Positions 1 to 8,988 of a DNA stretch of 13,474 nt are shown here, in pieces (the stretch's first letter is position 1; each line of letters starts with the position of its first letter). The DNA lies in the NCBI GenBank assembly GCA_018524725.1, contig JAEUWP010000245.1, positions 1-13,474 on the forward strand, given 5' to 3'. Made by a program: the position numbers and the translations under genes. Under the pieces are notes generated by a model that worked only from the letters and a program-made list of their open reading frames with translations, had not been told where the DNA came from and ran no database searches. The DNA is from Podaxis mareebaensis (taxonomy: Eukaryota; Basidiomycota; Agaricomycetes; Agaricales; Agaricaceae).

Positions 1-110
1 GGAGAATTGAATTGGGAGGGTGGCGGTGCAAGTGCACCTGAGAGAGAGGAATAAGATGAAATCTGGGAGGGGAAGACGGGGGCGTGGATGGGATTGTGGT
101 AGCGGGACAT
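1..110 (-). CDS. Paralog A of uncharacterised Agaricomycete family (5' part only)
   Basis: The minus strand carries the start of a family copy. The ATG is at 110-108, and 36 codons plus two bases are present before the window edge. The protein begins MSRYHNPIHAPVFPSQ and continues with the Ser/Pro-rich stretch seen in the other copies. It matches copy D almost residue for residue over this part, including the N at residue 6 and A at residue 10 that distinguish the minus-strand copies from B and E. At nucleotide level, however, about 31 of the 110 positions differ from D, mostly at third codon positions. It is head to head with copy B. There is no signal peptide. The rest of the gene, presumably with two introns, lies outside the window. 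Function is unknown. Confidence 0.85.
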   Translation of the reverse strand, partial: MSRYHNPIHAPVFPSQISSYSSLSGALAPPPSQFNS

Positions 111-224
111 GTCTGATCGTAGTTAGAGTATAGGGTATTAAACTTTGTGAATGTGCGATGATTTGCTCGCTGGGTGCTCGAGAGACTCGAAGATGCTGGT
201 GACTCGAGCACAGTCCGTCCATAG

Positions 225-230
225 TTTATA
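225..230 (-). promoter_or_regulatory. TATA-like box of copy A
   Basis: The minus strand reads TATAAA here, 115-120 bp before the A start codon, the same range as in the other copies. This is a short motif, supported mainly by its conserved placement. Confidence 0.4.
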
Positions 231-331
231 TGTTCTCAAGTGTTCTCGTATCGACATGGTGTGTGCTTAGGCTCCTTCACTTGTAAGTCTACTGTGAGCG
301 ATGGCGGGGGGAGCGCATAGTGAGGGTCCGA

Positions 332-387
332 TGTGATTGAGCGTAGTGTGATTTTGTTCAAGGGTGTTGGTATTCAATCAAATCACA
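332..387. promoter_or_regulatory. TGTGAT cluster upstream of copy A
   Basis: TGTGAT occurs at 332-337 and 347-352 and inverted (ATCACA) at 382-387. The second copy is followed by a stretch resembling the end of the tandem array upstream of copy D (TGTGATTTT, then CAAGGG.GTTG), so the element appears conserved between the two divergent spacers. The binding factor is unknown. Confidence 0.45.
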
Positions 388-509
388 GTCGAGGTCAAGC
401 CGGCATTTTTCCATATTGAGGCAAGATCGACGCTTCGATCATCAATCAGCTTCTGAACACTGGAGGCGAACCAATCAAACCGCCGGCGGTAAGCCTGGAT
501 ATATACGGA

Positions 510-536
510 TGTGATTTGATGGGATGTGATTATCAC
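510..536. promoter_or_regulatory. Paired TGTGAT elements with dyad
   Basis: Two copies of GGATGTGATT start 15 bp apart (hexamers at 510 and 525). The second forms an inverted repeat GTGAT-T-ATCAC at 526-536, an arrangement suited to a dimeric DNA-binding protein. This is inferred from the sequence only. Confidence 0.4.
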
Positions 537-1293
537 CTTGCACGGTATACCAAGGATGCATCGGCCTCAAGTGTCAATGTGGTCAATTATGATCGCGAAT
601 TATGGCACACACAGCCAGCGCGTCAGTAGTCATTTGTGATCCAATGCAAAACACAAGGAAGCTAACATCCACATGATATTGGACGACCTACCCCTCGTCG
701 ACATTACGCATCAATTGTCATCGTGAGGACTTTTTGACAAATGCTTTGCATTTACATTTCATGCATCGCGTCGTAGGAGCTGAAATCCGTCGACCCAAAT
801 CTTATACGCCAACGAATATCCCCCGTATTATGCATGAGGTGTTCACTAAGTACACTCATTCCAGGCACTGCAACCGACAGACTACCAGCTATGGGGCTTG
901 AAAAGCCAGATGTCATATTGATGTCATGGTAACTATGAATATTCTTGGCTGAAGTTCATCCAAAGAATAGCCTTGCGTTCGCTTAATGCTCGTTGTGTGA
1001 TTATGCTCCCTGACCTCGAGGCGACCCGTCCCTGAGTTTTAAACGCGTCTAGCTGATATCACATCTGGCCTTTCACCCTCTACAGCCAACCGGTTCATTC
1101 ACGCTCACGCAGGGAGCGAACCACCTCGATTCCCTTTCTCGGAATGTGATTTGCAGGAGGCGCACTCTTGGTCAATCACCCGACGTGCTGGTGATCCTCT
1201 TCAAGGATGCTCGCCACAGCTAGTGAGGCTTTCCTTTGCACAATGTGAAGTTTTCTGCTGAGGGCAGAGTCCGACCAACAGAACCCTACTTCG

Positions 1294-1301
1294 TTATTTA
1301 A
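1294..1301 (+). promoter_or_regulatory. TATA-like box of copy B
   Basis: TTATTTAA lies 124 bp before the B start codon inside a block shared with copy E (common text CTTCGTTATTTAACA). The conservation in E, where it is 117 bp upstream of the ATG, supports a promoter role. Confidence 0.45.
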
Positions 1302-1424
1302 CAAGACCAGGATGACCAAGGAGAATCAGCAAACCAACTACCTCTCGCGCCCTCTGAGCCTCAGCGCAACGCCAGAGCATCAGATATCTGATTCTGAAAA
1401 CTCTAAAAGCCTGTCAGTATCAAA

Positions 1425-2105
1425 ATGTCTCGCTACCACAGCCCCATTCACACTCCTGTCTTCCCCTCTCAAATGTCCGGTTATTCATCTCTCTCCGGCG
1501 CTCTCTCACCGCCACCTTCCCAATTTGCCAGTCCCCGCCGCCGCCGGGTCCCTCAATGCGCTGCAAAAGCCGCCGGAGCTCCCGTAACACAGCCAATTTC
1601 GTTCGACTATATCGGGTACTCCCGACAGGGAGTCTCGATCGTCGATTTCAGTGCTCGCAGCGCAAATGCGTTGGCCCAGATGGTTGCCGGAGGCAATGAT
1701 CTTGTCTTGGAAAATACTGGGGTCCAACAAATTAACCTTCGCATTATAGTGAGTAATCCATTGAAAACATACCGATCCGCTGGCTTATTGTTATATATCT
1801 AGTGGCCTGGATATGAACATCTTAACTGGTCATTCAGCACACCGGCGAGTTCATCAATGACCCGGATACAACTTGGAGCGAGTATTGCCATGCACTTCTG
1901 GCGGTTCATTGAAGTTCGTCTAGTGGTAACCCTTTTGGAAGCAACTAATTGCTAACAATCTCATCAGAAAGCCATGACCTCATCCACAACATGCCCTCAG
2001 TGGAAAGTTGGAAATGGCGGTATCGAGTTTGATAAAATTCTCCTCGTTGCACTTTACAGTCTTGGAGGGGACGTCTGGCAAGCCGATATTGCTGTTGACA
2101 TCTAA
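1425..2105 (+). CDS. Paralog B, uncharacterised Agaricomycete protein, 190 aa
   Basis: Three exons, 1425-1748, 1803-1913 and 1968-2105, join to 573 nt (190 aa). Both introns are 54 nt, phase 0, with GTGAGT..TAG and GTTCGT..CAG ends; the second has a GCTAAC branch-like site. The start matches the family consensus MSRYH. Residues 1-50 are rich in Ser, Pro and Ala and look disordered, with an RRRR patch at 38-41. Residues 55-190 are the conserved part: an SFDYIG segment, DFSARSANALAQM, then after intron 1 WPGYEHLN (from residue 109), IQLGASIA, LLVALYSL and a C-terminal VWQADIAVDI. No signal peptide or membrane segment is visible, so a cytosolic or nuclear protein is likely. I recognise the family as recurrent in Agaricomycetes but know no function. 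An ATG at 1312 opens an overlapping frame to 1587, possibly upstream of the transcript start. The 5' end is almost identical to E. Confidence 0.85.
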
Positions 2106-3147
2106 AGTCACTGTCACCTTCTCGAATCCTCTGTCGCCCTCCACTTACACCACTTAACTTATTTTCTGTCCCTGTTATCGCAATGCTCTTCAAGTCTCTG
2201 ACCATTTGTGTACTTCATCGCTAGCTCTCGTATGTTCCACACGTGTTAGACATTAGAAATATTAACAATAGCTGTATTATATCACAGTTTGGGTCATCTG
2301 TTTTTCGAGTCCGCAGCACAAGATCAACTGTTCCACGATGGTGAGCGTGATGAATAACCCATATATAATTTATCCCCTGTTGAGCTGGCCCACGTTCTGT
2401 CACGTGGTGTCATACGATAACTTCTCCAACGTTACTGCAGCGGCAACTCGGAGCACTTAGCACCCGCTTGCCTCGTGGCCATTGCGAGTCATCCACCGTA
2501 GTAGTCCTCAATATAGTGGATAGATGTTCGTGCTCCAGAGCGCAATCGGTACGTAAATGAGGTGATTCGGTCAGTGGTGATGTGCGGTGGATCTCCCAAG
2601 TTTCCCTTGAATTTGTTATCATTAAGATCGGCTAGAAATAGGCATCTAACCCTGGTATAATCATATCGCTCTCGGACTTCGAAGATGCTTCCGCTAGATC
2701 TTTTTCACAAGAGTTGGCGAACAACGCAACCATATCGGAGGATGTTAGTCAGGCAGGAGTGGGATAGGCTCTCGACATGCCTGGTTCAAAGGTCCGATTA
2801 TTAAACGCCTGTACAGGAAGTATCAGGAAACGGTCCGGAGCCATCGTTTGTCGCCCACAATGCAGTCCCAGTTGTCCAAGTCAGCTGACCTCCTTGGTTG
2901 TCGCACAAAGGACGTGTATAGTAAGCAATGCTCCGGGTAGATTCTGTCACCGAACAGGAATAGATCATGATGTTCCACGTAGGTTTCTGGAACCAAGCAT
3001 TCTCAACCACAGAAACGTGACCAGTCCCATCCAGATTTCACAATCACAACACTCCTCTCCGTCGGCCCTGACTCATCACTCCCTTGCAACCTTCACTTGA
3101 AGCTAGACCTCCGTACAGCCACACCTCTCATCTGTGCCAACTGACAG

Positions 3148-3198
3148 CCCTATCTCTCACCTCTCATCAGGAGCCCTATCTTTCCTCTCATCAGGATC
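3148..3198. repeat. Short imperfect tandem duplication
   Basis: A unit of 26 bp beginning CCCTATCTCTCAC and ending CTCATCAGGAG is followed directly by a 25-bp copy that differs by a substitution, a one-base deletion and the last base. It is a local slippage-type duplication with no evident function. Confidence 0.6.
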
Positions 3199-3606
3199 CC
3201 ATCACCATAGCGAGGATCGATCACATGGTGACGATATGATATGTCGTTAAACAATCCTCGTCAAAACTGATCTACTCATGGATCACATACCGCCACGCAT
3301 CGGGGGCAGCTGTTCGGCTGCATCCCGGTTACATCCCAAAGCACCCCAAGACAGCTAAGTGCCGGGCGTCGAGTCTATTTTTGTCCCCTACAACTACTAT
3401 ATCGGTTCAACAACGCCAAGGGGGGCCTTATCACATACAGCATTTGAGTGCTGTGGTTTCGTTACGAGTCAAGTGACCACCACAATACCAGAGGTGCCAA
3501 TGAGGCGGCGTTGTGATAGAACTAAGGGACTGCTCGTCACTTCCGATCACTTGCGACTGAAGGTTCAGACTCACCTTCCTTTTCGGGATGTGAAGGTCCT
3601 CCCAGG

Positions 3607-3665
3607 TGTGATATCACAAACCTCTCTGTGATGATGTGAAGAATGTCGAATGTTGTGATTCACAA
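3607..3665. promoter_or_regulatory. TGTGAT dyad cluster upstream of copy C
   Basis: Within 59 bp there is a perfect 12-bp palindrome TGTGATATCACA (3607-3618), a further TGTGAT (3627-3632), and TTGTGA-T-TCACAA (3653-3665), a perfect inverted repeat around one base. The cluster ends 28 bp before the TATA box of C, the usual place for an upstream activating element. The role is inferred. Confidence 0.5.
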
Positions 3666-3692
3666 TGGGGGATCAAGGCCTCTGCTCTATGG

Positions 3693-3700
3693 TATATATA
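3693..3700 (+). promoter_or_regulatory. TATA box of copy C
   Basis: TATATATA lies 127 bp before the C start codon and just downstream of the TGTGAT dyads. It is the clearest TATA element in the window. Confidence 0.55.
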
Positions 3701-3826
3701 ATCCTTATGTTCGCCGCCTAGGCTCCTCACCACCTAGCTTCACTGCGAGCCGACAACCATCCAGCTACCAGATCACCCGCACTTCACTCAACGAAAAACT
3801 TTCAACAGCTTACACCACAAAGCACA

Positions 3827-4534
3827 ATGGAGAGCTACTACAGCGGCTCAATTCACACGCTTGTCCACCCTTCCCAAATCTCCACTTATTCCTCCCTCGC
3901 TGGCGCCCTGACACCCGCCCCTCCGCCTTCTCAGTTCACCTCTCCCAGCCGCCGCCGTGTGCCTCAAAAGGCATGCAAAAACGTCAGCGCACCTGTGTTC
4001 TCGCCTATCTCCTTCGACTACTTCTCTCAGGCGAGGCAGGGCATTGCATTAAGGGATTTTTCTGTCAAGAGCCAAAACGCGCTCTGCCAGCTCATCGCTG
4101 GCGCTAATGAGCCCGTATTGGCTAATACTGGAATCCACAAAATGGATTTGCGCATCATGGTGAGCATCCTGCTTCCCTGGACACTGATCAGGTGAAGCTG
4201 ACCCTGGTCTCAGTGGTTGGGTTACGAACACATTGACTGCACCTTTACCTTTGCTGTGTCACGAACGACGACTAAGGGTCAGCTCGGAGCCCTTATTGCG
4301 AAACAGTTCCGTAAATTCTATGAGGTCAGTTCTGATGGTCTTATTTCGGGTTCTCATGCTCATTCCCTCAAACAGAAAGCTGAAATTTCTTCGACTTCTG
4401 TCCCGAATTGGCGGATTGGAGCGGACGCTATCTTGTTCGACCAGTTGTACCTTGTCGCGCTATATAGTTTCGGCGACGGTGTTTGCCAGGCAGATATTGC
4501 AGTCGATCCTGCGCCAGTGCCCTATGAGCACTAG
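3827..4534 (+). CDS. Paralog C, divergent family member, 200 aa
   Basis: Three exons, 3827-4159, 4214-4324 and 4376-4534, join to 603 nt (200 aa). Introns (54 and 51 nt, phase 0) sit at the same codons as in the other copies. The protein begins MESYYSGSIHTLVHPSQ rather than MSRYHxPIHxPVFPSQ. It has three extra residues in the Pro-rich N-terminal part and an eight-residue tail (PAPVPYEH) after the family end AVD. Core motifs are kept: SFDYF, FSVKSQNAL, WLGYEHID, GQLGALIA, LVALYSF, CQADIAVD. The usual Trp before QAD is Cys here, and the family FW.F after QLGA..IA is FRKF. Intron 2 is 51 nt with no in-frame stop, so retention would add 17 residues without breaking the frame. C is solitary and not in a head-to-head pair. 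Function is unknown. Confidence 0.82.
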
Positions 4535-5879
4535 GAAAGATCCTCTCACCGACCCTTTATGGACTCGGACTCGACGTTGTGGGGGTTTCGGGTTCCCTTC
4601 CTCATACCCACCATTCTCCCGTGGCAACCTCTAGTCTTCTTACATCCATGCGCTCCGCTTCTGATACCTCGGCCTCTCAAAAGTTCTAACTTATTATCTA
4701 CTGCAACATGTACAACAGCACTCATCTCTCGATGTTTTACTACTATGACCTCTCTGTACTACGTACCGATAATTATAGCAATCTGAATGCTGAATCTAAC
4801 CGCCACCGTGATCCACAGGAGCACCCTGATCGGAGGTTATCAGAAAGAGCAGCGCATGGTTTAGACGTAATGACAAATTAAACGAAAATCCATGGAAATG
4901 CAAATTAAAGTCCGCGCAGGTGGATCGGGTACCGCAGATCGTTAATAGCTTTTTATAGCAAAAGACTATAGATATTAGACGACTTGATCCGTGTGTCCCC
5001 TAAGATGAACGGTTCTGAAGACGAAGGGGGGAGACAAGAGGTTCATCGACGTCGATACAAGAAGAGAACCAATAACTGATTGTCGTTCCAAGAAGGCGCT
5101 CGCGAGAACTTTGTGGTTCCTCGGACCCCCGATAAATCAGAGATACCGGCGACTATCCCAAAATTCAGCCGCCGGCGGTACCATCCGAGCAGTAAATCCC
5201 AGCAGGTGGTAGTATATCTTCAGATCTGGCGGGAGCTCCGGAATCGGGGTTTCGTACAATCGACATCATTTCTCTTCACCACCTTCACCGCTTCGCTCGA
5301 AAAGAGTTGTGCTTTAGTCGCATGCCTCGGGATTAGGTAACGGGTGAAGAGGTTATGAGTATTGACAGATGTGTGTGACCTCGGGAGCGATTACCACAGT
5401 AGATAATCGTATGTTTAAAGGAGGAAAGGTACCCGCTATATCCGTCGCCTCGTGTCTGATAACCCCAGTTAGACTGTTAGATGTGAAGTGTGAAGTGGCA
5501 GCAGAAATGTGGAATCATGTGTGGGACGTTTTGGACAATTTGGTCGATGGGCGCTTGTATATCCGTGGATGTCCGATTAGTTTTCAGATATTTTGTTCCT
5601 TTTTGAGGGCTCGGAGAAATAGGTGTTTGGAGACCGTCGGACAGATACGAAAGGTCGATTATAGCAATGTCAAGGGGCTTACACATACTGTAAGAAATCG
5701 GAGTCTGGAAGACATCGACAGTGGAAAGCCCACGTCGTTAGGAGTTATACACCGGCATGCAAGAACCACGTTCTTCCCAACAATGAGTGCACACACCTCA
5801 GCACATTCATTATACAAGATATATTAGGGAGTACTGAAACGCGTAAGTCACATTCATGAACGGAGGAGATACTTCGAAT
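4535..5879. other. Spacer between copy C and the RPC25 gene
   Basis: This holds the 3' flanks of C (plus) and RPC25 (minus), which converge. A single open frame of 152 codons at 5369-5827 has no splice signals, recognisable motif or good start context, and its length is about what chance gives in a window this size. A palindrome CCGCCGGCGG occurs at 5169-5178. No TGTGAT element is present. I see nothing else. Confidence 0.5.
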
Positions 5880-6813
5880 CTATCCTTGATCCATTGCATC
5901 ATCTTCTTCCACCTGCTGTGCGGTAGACCACCATGCAACCGGACCAAGGCCCTGTTCCGCTATGGAACACTGAAAGACGGATGAACATAGATAACGGGAG
6001 AAACAGAGATCACGTACGATGATGTTATAAGGTGCCCTTTTCGGTTCTCTCACCACTTGGACACCCTCGGCCATTTTTGGAGGTCCAGGCTCATCGTCAT
6101 AGAAGTCCTCGGCCTCGACACGCACTCGGACCACCTCGCCCTGGTCGATATACATTCGTTCTGCCACGGGGGAGTCTAAGAGCTGTTGTGACGTCGTTGC
6201 TTCGGAGTCCGGGAGCCAGAAGTGTGCGCGTTCGTTGGGATCACTCAATAAATGACCAAGATCAGAGAAGATAGGCCCCATGACAGCGGGGATACGTACA
6301 ACGCGGTTGGCTGCGGGAGATACACAGCTGGAATATATATATCATCAAAAAACCCCATTGTCACTGCTGAAGCCTAAGTGCCGAAAAGAAGGTTCATATG
6401 AGCACGCACGGACATCGTATGCCGTCTTCATCCGATGACTTGACTTTGGCAACGATAACCTCTGATATGAACGGCCTGAACATCACCATACGGAACACGA
6501 CTGCCTTGTGTCAGTGTTCAGCCTTGATCCCCAAATATAAGCAGAGCATAACGCACCCTTGTACCATAGGCAGCCGTCCCCGTAGCGTACCTTGCCCTCG
6601 CCGACCTGGCTAAGGTCAAAGACGCAGATGCAAAGGCCAATGTCGTGGAGGACGCGGTTGGCGTATTTTTTGTTGATTTCTGCGATTATAGCCTCATCTG
6701 CAGGCTGGCCAAACTGCGATGGCTGTATTGCCACTGTATCCTAACCATGAACTAGTCAGTAGAGTTCTTTCTGAGGCGTAGGTGCTCACCTTGATTATGG
6801 ACAGAGAAAACAT
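5880..6813 (-). CDS. RPC25: RNA polymerase III stalk subunit Rpc25/RPC8 (POLR3H)
   Basis: Six exons on the minus strand, 6813-6790, 6740-6557, 6500-6414, 6366-6300, 6243-6018 and 5969-5880, join to 678 nt (225 aa). The known family is about 204-212 aa in human and yeast. The protein starts MFSLSIIKDTVAIQP. An Rpb7-like N-terminal domain (residues 8-69) carries EINKKYANRVLHDIGLCICV, and an S1/OB domain follows (VVFRMVMFRPF, KVKSSDEDGI, MGFFDDIYIP, QPTAFDPNERAHFWLP, MYIDQGEVVRVRVEAEDF). The tail GLGPVAWW matches the conserved GLGLLSWW end. In the family, Rpc25 pairs with Rpc17 to form the Pol III stalk in the nucleus, needed for initiation at tRNA and 5S genes. Exon 1 is only 24 nt. The last intron (5970-6017, 48 nt) is in frame and stop-free, but removing it restores the family alignment. 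The exon 3/4 joint is the least certain. Confidence 0.93.
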
Positions 6814-7006
6814 GGAGAAGGCATCGGACTTAGCCAAGTGTTATCTTTGGAAATTATCATTTCATTTCCCCTGGCACGTGACGCGGATAAAAATTCTTGG
6901 CTGCTGATTCGCTTATATTCGTTTCTCCTCTCTCAGGCCTTCCGTCTCGTCATAGACCCGCGACCGAATTCCGCAGAAATTCCAAAGACAAATACACCTC
7001 AGGACA
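6814..7006. promoter_or_regulatory. Bidirectional promoter of RPC25 and RIM2
   Basis: Only 193 bp separate the two divergent start codons, so the promoters must overlap. A CACGTG E-box (6875-6880, extended as CACGTGAC) sits near the middle and is a candidate bHLH (Cbf1-type) site. There is no TGTGAT element, unlike the family promoters. Confidence 0.6.
6875..6880. promoter_or_regulatory. E-box CACGTG
   Basis: This palindromic bHLH-type site lies 61 bp before the RPC25 start and 126 bp before the RIM2 start. Regulation through it is inferred. Confidence 0.35.
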
Positions 7007-8165
7007 ATGTCGGATAACAAGGCTGCGACGTCGACCACCGGTTTTCTCCCAGCCAAGTCATGGCGGCATTTTGTAGCCGGCGGGTATGTGCTTTCGCGTA
7101 TGGGGACTCATTCGGCACGCTGACAGACTTTGCAGTCTTGGAGGAATGTGCGGGGCGATCGTAACAAGCCCTTTTGACGTCGTGAAGACGCGTCTACAAT
7201 CGAGCCTTTTCCGAGAGGGACATGCTGCCGTCGGTGTGATGGGCAACGGCTCTGGAAGTGCCATTCTGCATGCACCACGACACGGCGGACTGCTATGGAA
7301 CTTCGTAGAGACAGGCCACATTCTGCGGTATGCCCATCTGCTGTAACATTCTTCACATTGTTTCTTATCCGTTCCCACAGCGATATCTACCGAGATGAGT
7401 CCCCGCGCGCGCTTTTTAAAGGTCTCGGACCCACACTCGTTGGCGTCATTCCTGCACGTTCGATAAACTTCTATACATACGGCAACGGCAAAGTTATCAT
7501 TGCCAATGCCTTCAACGAGGGCCGTGAAAACTCTTTCGTTCACCTGTCTGCGGCTGCCCTCGCCGGTATCGTCACTGGGACGGCAACAAATCCTATCTGG
7601 GTTGTCAAGACCCGGATGCAACTATCCGCTTCACGATTAGTCGAGGCAGGTTCTCCTGGACACAAGGGTGGCATCGGTGGTAGCTGGTTGTGTATCCAGA
7701 AGATTTTCAGGGAGGAGGGTATAAAAGGATTCTATAAAGGCCTAAGTGCGAGTTATCTCGGAGTGACGGAAGGAACGATACAGTGGGTACTGTATGAGAG
7801 ACTGAAGAAGTTGACGGCGAACACAGAAGGCAAAGGCGGTGCAATGGAGTGGCTGGGTATGTTGGGAAGTGCAGGAACGGCAAAGTGTGTTGCAAGTCTT
7901 GTCTCGTATCCTCATGAGGTTCGTTGTGTTCTTCAACTCCACCGAGTGCCTCCCTTATCTGAATTCTAAGGTATTACGAACGCGGCTACGGCAGCCAAGC
8001 GTGAACGGAGTGATCAAATATACTGGTCTATGGCAAACACTGAAACTGATCATCGCAGAGGAGGGTGTGAAATCGCTCTACGGGGGCCTCAGTGCCCATC
8101 TCATGCGCGTTGTGCCTAACGCTGCGGTGATGTTCTTCATCTATGAGGGCATCCTCCGGTGGTGA
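7007..8165 (+). CDS. RIM2: Mitochondrial pyrimidine-nucleotide carrier, Rim2/SLC25A33-36 type
   Basis: Four exons, 7007-7083, 7136-7327, 7381-7918 and 7971-8165, join to 1002 nt (333 aa). The family is about 310-380 aa. All three repeats of the mitochondrial carrier fold are present, with signatures PFDVVK (38-43), PIWVVK (161-166) and PHEVLR (267-272). The Trp in the second signature, together with LFKGLGPTLVGVIPARSINF (101-120) and FYKGLSASYLGVTEGTIQW, marks the Rim2/PNC branch. These inner-membrane carriers exchange pyrimidine (deoxy)nucleotides and support mitochondrial DNA and RNA synthesis. Each repeat should give two membrane helices. Introns are 52-53 nt with GT..AG ends. The loop after the first signature (about residues 48-85) is Gly/His-rich and long, as in other fungal Rim2 proteins. 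The start is set by the ATG in AGGACAATG and the length of the preceding leader. The gene is intact. Confidence 0.93.
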
Positions 8166-8988
8166 TCGGCAGACCACATCTCCTTTCTTCCAGGTCTTAG
8201 CCCTTTTTCACCTTCCGACTTAGATCTTATCGATCCGGTCCTCGAGACTAGCCCTTTGCATCCGATACGAGCACCACCAGAGACTGGCTCCCCCCCCCTT
8301 CAGGATCATGATCCTTCACGCATTAATGTTATGCAAATTTTATCTGCAACACACCCGGCCGCCCGCTCATCAAATACCCCAACGACAAAAAGTACAATCC
8401 CAACCACTTTCACCTCGATCATCGCCCACTACCTACCTTAATTTTTCTCTAGTCAATATTATTCAGACCGGAATCGGTCTTGTAGCAGCCACCTATGTAT
8501 TATATTCTTATTGCCTACTTCACTGTCGCACGCTTCGCTTTCCGGCTCTTCAAATATTGCATAGATAATTCACTTGTCGTTGTTCCCTGGTAGAGGTATT
8601 CTTGTGCCAATACATTTGGGGTTTAGAAGATACATATACGGGATCATTGCCGGCGGAAGTTCGCGAGAAAGGCCCCTAAATGTGCTTTTCGGAAGATTTG
8701 AACGCATATGGGGATGACGTAACAAGCACGTGTGAGATATCGATAATGAAGACTAACGTCAGAGATTCCTTCACTTGCGAAGATCGTCTTTTATTATACG
8801 CCTTCCAATGATGCTAATGCTACACCCTATATATCATAGAGACATCATGCAATTAGATCCTCGCAAGGCACACATCCTACATACGTCATCAGGCGGTGGT
8901 GTTGTACAATTGCTAAGAGAAGAATAAAAAGACAAGTAACCGAGAACCCAAGCGGAAATCAAAGACATAAGTGGCAGCGATCCTAGAC
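8166..8988. other. Convergent 3' flank between RIM2 and copy D
   Basis: This holds the 3' untranslated regions of two convergent genes. Open frames of 60-86 codons here have no supporting features. A C8 run is at 8290-8298. I see nothing else. Confidence 0.5.

Larger units (their letters stand above)
111..1424. promoter_or_regulatory. Bidirectional intergenic region between copies A and B
   Basis: These 1314 bp contain no convincing gene. They separate the start codons of the divergent copies A and B and match in layout the 1298-bp spacer between D and E. The roughly 400 bp next to B align by eye with the region next to E; for example a TGTGATT lies 280 bp before the B start and 281 bp before the E start. 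I count nine TGTGAT/ATCACA hexamers (starts at 332, 347, 382, 510, 525, 635, 996, 1058, 1145). A palindrome CCGCCGGCGG occurs at 480-489. This is probably a shared promoter/enhancer; that role is inferred. Confidence 0.65.
2106..3826. other. Gene-poor spacer between copies B and C
   Basis: This stretch holds the 3' end of B and the upstream region of C. I see no gene: frames open for 60-107 codons lack start context, splice structure or recognisable motifs. Ten TGTGAT/ATCACA hexamers occur (starts at 2281, 3043, 3220, 3282, 3430, 3512, 3607, 3613, 3627, 3654), densest close to C. A CACGTG is at 2401-2406. Confidence 0.5.

Noticed and set aside
1..110. Reading copy A as a truncated pseudogene
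   Set aside because: The truncation coincides with the window edge, so nothing indicates a real break. The same applies to copy F at the other end.
1506..1730. Antisense frames inside copies B and E (also 10961-11185)
   Set aside because: They arise because the paralogs share sequence; the sense strand has the conserved protein and splice sites.
2801..3010. Minus-strand frame with a Trp/Thr/Gly-rich end (LTWTTGTALWATNDGSG)
   Set aside because: It reads like a secreted-protein fragment, but there is no signal peptide, no supporting upstream exon and no family I can name. An overlapping frame on the same strand looks equally plausible.
3643..4107. 154-codon plus-strand frame overlapping exon 1 of copy C
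   Set aside because: It is a shifted-frame shadow of copy C, whose frame matches the other five copies with conserved splice sites.
5369..5827. 152-codon open frame on the plus strand upstream of RPC25's 3' end
   Set aside because: No motif, splice signals or composition typical of the other genes. By a rough estimate, one frame of this length is expected by chance in a window this size at about 50% GC.
7058..7621. 187-codon minus-strand frame opposite the RIM2 gene
   Set aside because: It is the antisense of conserved RIM2 exons and crosses both introns; no motif of its own.
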